Below are positions 58,189 to 64,000 of a stretch of 64,000 nucleotides of DNA, piece by piece. The position numbers and the translations under genes are program-made. Under the pieces are notes generated by a model. That model ran no database searches, had not been told where the DNA came from, and saw only the letters and a program-made list of their open reading frames with translations. Every line of letters starts with the position of its first letter. The stretch's first letter is position 1. Source of the stretch: Puccinellia tenuiflora (lineage: Eukaryota > Streptophyta > Magnoliopsida > Poales > Poaceae); NCBI GenBank assembly GCA_012064385.1, contig QRDG01000030.1:1242125-1306124 (forward strand), read 5' to 3'.

Positions 58189-59137
58189 CCTCGCATCTAC
58201 ATCATCCTCTATCCTGCGCACGTAGAACTGAGGGATCTCAAAGAACTCGTCAGCATCCAGTTCCCTTATCACATCCTTGTATAAAGCGAAACATATTAAA
58301 TTCATGTCTGAAGCATTGTAATCTATTGGGTAGTCAAGTATGGTTTTCTCTAGGGACGGCTTGCAGATATCTATAATCTGTTGACACTCTGATCAAATAG
58401 AAGAAAGAATTAAGTTTAAAAATTATAAACTACTCAATTTGTAATTAAGAAAAAAATACTAACATACCAGAGTTGTGAACCCAAGGTTTGATAGCATTGT
58501 TTGCGTCAGTCACTTCAACATTAAACCGATGATGCACTCATCATATGTGAATGTGACAACATCATCTTCTTCGATGGCATAGGCTTCACAATATGCTGTC
58601 CAGTGCAGTCCAGAGATAAAACTCGTATAAAATGACCATGGCCATTGCAAATACACCGTTTCCACGTAGAAGTAATATGTATGTTCATGTCCACACTTAG
58701 CAACAATCCAGTTCTTACGAGGGCCAACAGCCATGCTCTCTAGACGATTTCTGAAACTACATGACATAACCTACATTCCATACAAATATAACCGAACATA
58801 ATAAGAACATTAAACACATAATGGCATTCACTCAATTTGAAACGCAATACTTACAATTTGTTGTTGACAAAGGAACTTGTTCATAATGATTCTAAAAGTC
58901 TTGGTACGGCGGGTGATTCCACCATAGAATGGCGGTTCGTAAAGGCAAATAGAACAGTCGGCTTCATCCATTTCCTGTTTCAAAAAGCAATTACAAAAGA
59001 AATTTAGAAACTGTGGGTTTTCCCCATTGCGAAGAAAAACATACAGAGGCATACGGAAAATATAATTAACCCAAATATAGTCCACCGTTCGGGAGCTCTA
59101 ACACTAAAATGACACATGTACAGAAGATAAAACTTAC

Positions 59138-59330
59138 CTTTCGAATGGGGTAGACGGATTGCGGCAGAATCAACGACGACCAAAAAAACCCTATTGCAGT
59201 CCCAACAGCGTAGAAGGCGTGCCGCCGAAGAATAACCGCGCCGGCAAGCTGCGACGGCTTCTTCTGCTTGTCCTCCTCCCTTCTCGATGCCGACCTGCGC
59301 CTTCAACTCCCCTCCTCTGCGCCTTGAATC
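59138..59330 (-). other. Probable 5' exon and leader of the B3-like gene
   Basis: On the minus strand a GC-rich segment ends at a strong donor (attcgaaag then gtaagt; exon edge 59138). The next acceptor (gaaacag, edge 58974) lies just before the ATG at 58971, so this exon is likely untranslated. The leader lies about 300-600 bp inside the right terminal repeat of element D. Confidence 0.5.
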
Positions 59331-59621
59331 CCCCTCCTCTGCGCCTTGAATCCGCCTTCTTGTGCTCCTTTCTTGGGGTTTCCTGGGGTTTTCTTGGGGT
59401 TCTATCGACGGACCAGGGGAGAAAGAACCATATGGCGGCGGTAATCCCTTATTAAACAGGTGCCCGACCTTTTTAACGGACCCACTCGCGAGGGCGATTC
59501 AAAACGAGGTGAAGTGAGGGTCCCAATCGTGGGCGCACTGCGGGTCCCACATAGTGTGACTTAGCAGCAAGAGGTGCCCCAGTCCGTCCCACTCGTCAGG
59601 CCAAGTAATGGTCAAACAAGG

Positions 59622-59757
59622 TTGACCAGACGAAAACGGCCGTTCGGCCGCCTTGCGAGCCTTGAAAGTGCGAAGTGGGGCAAAGACGAGGACAACTAAG
59701 GAAGTAGGGCTCAAACGAGGATAACTAAGAGAAGTAGGGCAGGAAAATAAAAAACCC
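59622..59757 (-). repeat. Right terminal inverted repeat of element D
   Basis: Reverse complement of 22268-22403. Followed by aatagaaaa, an imperfect copy of the 9-mer left of element D. Confidence 0.75.
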
Positions 59758-61727
59758 AATAGAAAATGCATATGGTTATCAGAAAAATAGAAGTGTTAAG
59801 GCACATGAATATGTTCCATCAACCACTGCATTACTTCGTCAGCTTTCTCCCAGAACTGCTACTTGGCCTGAGTCACTCGACCATCTCAAGTAGCCCACTA
59901 ACATGACGAGCACTCAGAAAACGAAATTTAGTTTACGGTCTGAATTAACCATGGCTGAGTTTTCCAGTGGACTGAATGCATCAGTGAGCCAAACACATAG
60001 GCATCATCGTCGGGTGTCCTTCTGACAGTTTAGAATGGTGAACTGGTGGCCAAAGCCTGCAGGAGCATGAGCTGTTCTATGACGGGCTAATCGAAAAGGG
60101 GAACGAATCCCCCGGCCTCTACATCAAAACATTGCATACAACTCTTTAGTAAACAAACCCGATATCACATGCCTCATGACGATATCTCCACCAGACTACT
60201 ACTAACCCTATGGTGAAAGACAAAAACAAGAAGAAAATGCATAGCTCGTAGTAGAAGCCTCTAAATGGAGAAGTACATGTGCGTCGATGATGATGATGAG
60301 TCCAACCAAAGGTCGAGCTCGGGATTTTTATCCCTAAATATGAGCTTCGACCCACACCTTCAGCAAGTGAACGACGCAGGTGCACGTTAACATTTTGTAG
60401 GAAGAATCCTATCCTATGACACCTTTATTGTGCAATACTATGATCTAAAGGGTACGCATAAGATCTTTTCTCTATCGGACTGCAATACTTTATATTTTCA
60501 TCCAAAAACATTTTATCTAGGTTCTCAATATTTGAAAAAGAGACCGAAAAAGAATAGAGGAATAAGATATCCCCTCATGTTCAATCGTACAAGAATTGAT
60601 GATACAACAATGGGTAATTGATTTCATTTGGATGCCTCACAACAAAAACACATAAATATGTCTAAAAAATTCAATGCAGAACAAAGGAAAACATGAGGTT
60701 GGGCATAAATGATTATTTTCTTATGCAGTTGCATTCCCAATAGCCTATAGCACAATTTCCTATGGTTTCCAGTCCTGCAAACAAAGCAGGTTTACATAAT
60801 TTTTTCCCTAAATCCTCTTGAAATTTCCTATGGAACTCCTTTGAAAGGAAGAGGCCCTAAATTTTTGTTTGCATATGTTTGACCAATGTTAGCAAGAAAA
60901 ATGAACAAGAATTGATTATGCCAAAAAGCAAGGACCATATATTTTGGTGACCTAAAAAGGGTAGGAATGGTTCTGAACTTCTGATCATCAACAAGCAAGA
61001 GAAAATTGTCAACACAAAGTTTCTACAAACCCGCAAAAGAGCAATGTGGCATAATTAATTTCAACGTTAAGATTTTATGTACTCCCTCTAACCTAGTACA
61101 ATACGGTCAATTATTGTTTCTTGAGACATTTAGCCAAAATCATCTAGGAAGTAGCAAATGGAAGTAAAGTCAAATATTCTACAAATACTTTTGTAATGGA
61201 ACCATGGTTGAATTCCATCGGAAGTTGCATGAGTAAAGCTTACAAAACTGATATGATACTGGCCAAAGTGACATGAGTAAAGCTTTGCAAAGTAAAAACA
61301 AAGTTTGGTGTTAGCGCTCTGTTTTGTTGCAGGAACTGCAAAAATATAAACTCTGCCATGCTTGAGGTGGAGGATCATCCACGATGCATTTTACTCTTCG
61401 GTTAGTAATGATAGCGTGCTAATACTACACAATATAGTGGTCAATAATACTGCATTGCTCATACCAGAGAAGAACGTCTCTTCAGTTAGTATTGCAAACA
61501 GCAAAACCGAACAGATTCTGCAATACGCTTGAGGAGAGGCTAGAAACTGAACGAATGTACTGAGAATATATATCAATAATGCATGTTTTATGGGATAAGA
61601 CCTTCTCTAATGACAAGCAAACTAGATAATAATAATCACGTTGATAAGCTGATAACTTAGCAGGAGCAGATAACAACACCATTGTTGCTCCAGAGCAACC
61701 TCCGGCTTTTGCCGTAGCGCCTCCTCT
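59758..61727. other. Intergenic DNA with small transposon remnants
   Basis: A segment at about 60700-60870 (tttcctatggtttccagtcctgcaaa to aggccctaaa) resembles a short grass DNA element. A Stowaway end (tactccctctaacctag) lies at 61080-61096. No gene is supported. Confidence 0.45.
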
Positions 61728-62312
61728 TTATCCTTGCATACCCGTACCCTCGAGAAAGTCTTGGCGTTCGTCCTCATCACGCGACACGCGAAGCTGCTCC
61801 ATCTTCCGAGCGACACGCCAGACATTGCTCATACTCACGTCGTCACTCACCATCACGGGTACCAACGCGTGATGCTTACCGCATATCTCGTGAGCCACCT
61901 CATCATCTTCCAGCGGGGGCTTGATGTCGGCGGCCAGGGCTTCCGCGTGCGCGATCTGCTCCAGGAGCGGGGCCGACTCGTTGAACTGGAAGCCGCTGAA
62001 CCTCCGCCACGCAGCGTGGGACGTCATGTCCACGTTGTAGGTGCGCTCCACGGCGTGCCACAGCTCCCTGGCCGTGGTGTGGTGGACGTAGTCCGGGAAC
62101 AGGCGGCCGGAGAGCGTGGCCAGGATGTGGCCGCGGCAGAGGGCGTCGTCGTGAGCCCACTGCTTCGCCGCCGCCGGCGCGGCCTCGCCGACGGCCGGTG
62201 GGTCGTCGGAGAGCACGTGGGCGACGCGGACAGTGCGGAGGCGGAGGAGCACCGATTCCTTCCAGCGGAGGTACCCCTCGGCGCCGTCCAGCGGCTTGAC
62301 GACCGTCGCCAT
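61728..62312 (-). CDS. Small intronless protein resembling copia-type gag (UBN2/DUF4219-like)
   Basis: 194 residues from ATG at 62312 (context ggcaatggcg). It starts MATVVKPLDGAEGYLRWKES, the N-terminal motif of plant copia gag-like domains, followed by RLFPDYVHHTTARELWHAVE, NVDMTSHAAWRRFSGFQFNE and SAPLLEQIAHAEALAADIKP. It ends in a charged helix (RVSRDEDERQDFLEG). There is no zinc knuckle, protease, integrase or LTR around it, the frame is intact, and the GC-rich coding bias is that of a grass gene. This fits a stand-alone, possibly domesticated gag-derived gene. The alternative is a recent processed relic. Confidence 0.65.
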   Translation of the reverse strand: MATVVKPLDGAEGYLRWKESVLLRLRTVRVAHVLSDDPPAVGEAAPAAAKQWAHDDALCRGHILATLSGRLFPDYVHHTTARELWHAVERTYNVDMTSHAAWRRFSGFQFNESAPLLEQIAHAEALAADIKPPLEDDEVAHEICGKHHALVPVMVSDDVSMSNVWRVARKMEQLRVSRDEDERQDFLEGTGMQG

Positions 62313-62527
62313 TGCCAAGATTGAAGGGTTCGGTGTGGATTGAGGCGGCGCAGATTCTCTACTTCATGAAACCTAGTTCCCACCCTGACTTGGGCATGCG
62401 CGATGCCGTCCAGTGTAAATCCCACGGCTGCTGCCCACCTCTCCTTTCACCACGCACAGCAAACAGCCCAGCCCACGTTTCTTAGCCCATCGAAAGCCTA
62501 GGTCGAACCAGACGAGGGAAAACCAAG
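62313..62527. other. Upstream region of the UBN2-like gene
   Basis: Likely promoter and 5' UTR on the minus strand. No clear TATA box is seen. Confidence 0.35.
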
Positions 62528-63041
62528 GAAAAAAATAGCGTGCTATCAAAATAGCGTGGCCCTCCTACAGAAGCTATACAAGATATAGCGTGATATAGCG
62601 AAGTTACATGTAAAATAGCATGATGAAAAAGTGTAAGAAATAACCTAAATATTAAGGATTTCAGCATTAAAAATTTGTCCAGAAGCAATACATGCTTAAC
62701 CAGATAACCATATTCAAATGTCAAAGCCAAATCATGGCACAAATACAAATATGAGGATTAAACCATGAAAATTAATCAACTAAAAGATAAACAGTTTTAA
62801 ACTTTAATCAGAATCATTAACATCGTTTTCAGAATAACTAGACAGATTGCCCGCCATTATCATTACCTAACGTAATTTCTAGGATTTTTGTTAGTGTAGC
62901 TATAACATTATCACATTTAGTGTGGTTTGACGCGTATAAAACGCAAATAGCGCCGTAGCGTCAACTTAGACTAAATATAGTGTAGCCTCTCCAAATACGC
63001 TATATCGTGCTATTAACCGGGAAATAGCGTGTTATTTTTTT
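62528..63041. mobile_element. Possible non-autonomous DNA element with 'tagcgtgctat' ends
   Basis: The left end aaaaaaatagcgtgctat and the right end (reverse complement aaaaaaataacacgctat) are imperfect inverted repeats. The interior repeats short variants of atagcgtgatatagcg near both ends, as in hAT-type subterminal regions. No clean target duplication is found. Confidence 0.45.
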
Positions 63042-63173
63042 CGTTGGGGAAAACAGAGGAGTTTCGCGGCACTGCAGCGACGGGTAGTGTTTTTGGCGCG
63101 AAAACCTGTGTGTTGGCTACAGGCTACTTGGCTCTCACCTCGCCCTCTCTCTGGTGTTGGCCGTTGGGAGAAC

Positions 63174-63542
63174 ATATCCAGTGAAACCGTGCACCCGTGC
63201 ACCCAACTCCAAAATCGACCCCCTAAAATGTTTCAAAAAATACGAAAAAAAGTTTGGAAATACATTATGCTCATATCTAATATGTCACAAAATTTTGGCT
63301 TCAAATTCGTAACAGAACTTAAGAAACAAAATGACAAAGCCATATGTGAATAGTGATCTGAACACTATTCATGCTATACTTTGTTTTTTTTGTTTCTTGA
63401 GTTCTGTTACGAATTTGAAGCCAAAATTTTGTGACATATTAGATATGAGCATAATGTATTTCAAACTTTTTTCGTATTTTTTGAAACATTTTAGGGGGTC
63501 GATTTTGGGGTTGGGTGCACGGGTACACGGTTTCACTGGATA
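63174..63542. mobile_element. Foldback MITE with arms of about 170 bp
   Basis: 63174-63345 and 63379-63542 are nearly perfect reverse complements (tatccagtgaaaccgtg and cacggtttcactggata at the edges, inner parts gttctgttacgaatttgaag and its complement). The 33-bp centre holds its own small palindrome (gaatagtgatctgaacactattc). No coding capacity. It would fold into one long hairpin if transcribed. Confidence 0.93.
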
Positions 63543-64000
63543 CGTCCTCTGGCCATTGGGACGATTGTCCGTGGATTGAGAGCTTCTTCCGTTGTATTTT
63601 CCCTTCCTCCTCGTGATGTTTCTTGCCCGCAGGTAACACACGCAAATCTCACCTCTTTCAGTTGTATTTGCCCACAAAACTGAATGAATAGTAGTATTCA
63701 CTTGTATTTGTTCATGATTTGTGCAATATTTATTGAGTTCTTGTCTTCCGATTGACACATGGCAGAACCCAACAAGTAAGATAGGTTTAGATTCGAATTT
63801 CTATTCTTTGTTGTGTCCAGATCTGTAGCAATGAGAATGTATTTATTTTGGTGTAGGGAGAATATGAATCCTAGTTGGTTACCTCAAGTTGGTCAGAAAT
63901 TCCGAAACTTGAATGATGCCTGGTGATTTGGGTAAACTATGGAGATCGGGCAGGCTTTGAGGTCAGAAAAAGGTATAGCAATGTAAGTAAAACGGATGGA
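63543..64000. other. Intergenic DNA at the window end
   Basis: AT-rich. A sequence like a splice junction (gcag/gtaacac near 63632) is present, but no exon can be supported within the window. Confidence 0.4.

Larger units (their letters stand above)
28282..58974 (-). pseudogene. B3-like domain gene inside element D, split by retrotransposon A
   Basis: Minus-strand gene assembled from splice sites. ATG at 58971 (MDEADCSICLYEPPF). Exons: 58855-58974, 58468-58770, 58189-58388, interrupted by A and resuming at 28730-28725, then 28626-28282. A non-coding 5' exon ending at 59138 (donor gtaagt) probably precedes it. The first region (FRIIMNKFLCQQQI, then KNWIVAKCG, WSFYTSFISGLHWTAY, EEDDVVTFTY) has the pattern of a plant B3 DNA-binding domain. 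A second B3-like region spans the A insertion (FEIPQFYVRRIEDD, YLKIEVVDEYELSW, VFEENWDLFCDLTQICLGDL). The tail is acidic and lysine-rich. Breaks: the A insertion, a one-base frameshift near 58530, and an in-frame TAA at 28516-28518. If B3 is right, the product was a nuclear DNA-binding protein. That assignment rests on pattern only. Confidence 0.65.
22268..59757 (-). mobile_element. Element D: Mutator-like TIR element carrying a B3-like gene, heavily invaded
   Basis: The ends 22268-22403 and 59622-59757 are inverted copies of each other over about 136 bp, both starting gggttttttattttcctgcc. The 9-mers outside them, aatagcaga (22259-22267) and aatagaaaa (59758-59766), match at 7 of 9 positions. 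That suits the 9-bp target duplication of Mutator-like elements after some decay. Removing insertion A leaves about 8 kb. No MULE transposase is visible. The content is a B3-like gene on the minus strand, an Athila-like fragment, a MITE and repeats, so D would be non-autonomous. The alternative is that two unrelated copies of one repeat happen to lie in inverted orientation here. Confidence 0.6.

Overview
The window is nuclear DNA of a grass, most likely a Triticeae species (wheat, goatgrass or barley relatives). The evidence is plant multi-exon genes with GT-AG introns, GC-rich 5' coding ends, Stowaway MITEs, a miniature LTR element of a type known from grass introns, and several layers of nested Ty3/gypsy retrotransposons. 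The grass call is firm. The Triticeae call is inferred from the repeats.

Layout. 1-5.4 kb: the 3' part of an ANP/NPK1-type MAP kinase kinase kinase gene (+), with a TRIM retrotransposon and two tandem duplications in its introns and a one-base frameshift in the kinase domain. 6.9-9.1 kb: an intronless PLS-class pentatricopeptide repeat gene (+). 13.6-13.9 kb: a small gene (+) with a clear TATA box. 14.5-15.9 kb: a hAT transposase fragment beside a LINE fragment. 17.7-20.4 kb: a plant-mobile-domain gene (+) with an internal protein minisatellite. 61.7-62.3 kb: a small intronless gene (-) resembling a copia-type gag (UBN2-like) protein. 63.2-63.5 kb: a long foldback element.

The centre (22.3-59.8 kb) is a nest. 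The outermost layer, D, has 136-bp terminal inverted repeats at 22268 and 59757 and imperfect 9-bp flanking repeats, as in Mutator-like elements. D carries a multi-exon gene (-) with B3-like domains. A gypsy element, A (28736-58188), is inserted in an exon of that gene with a perfect 5-bp duplication (cctcg), so the gene's two halves now lie about 29.5 kb apart. A is itself interrupted by gypsy element B (41384-54494, duplication gcact) and by an unclassified 3.8-kb insert, C (about 30441-34226). D also contains an Athila-like fragment, E (22838-25943), and a Stowaway MITE.

A and B are both on the minus strand and both have gag, protease, RT, RNase H and integrase. Both also carry a long antisense ORF (+) between integrase and the 3' LTR, as in the Tat branch of gypsy elements. 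Both are dead. Most of their premature stops are TAG at positions where glutamine is expected, which suggests cytosine deamination.
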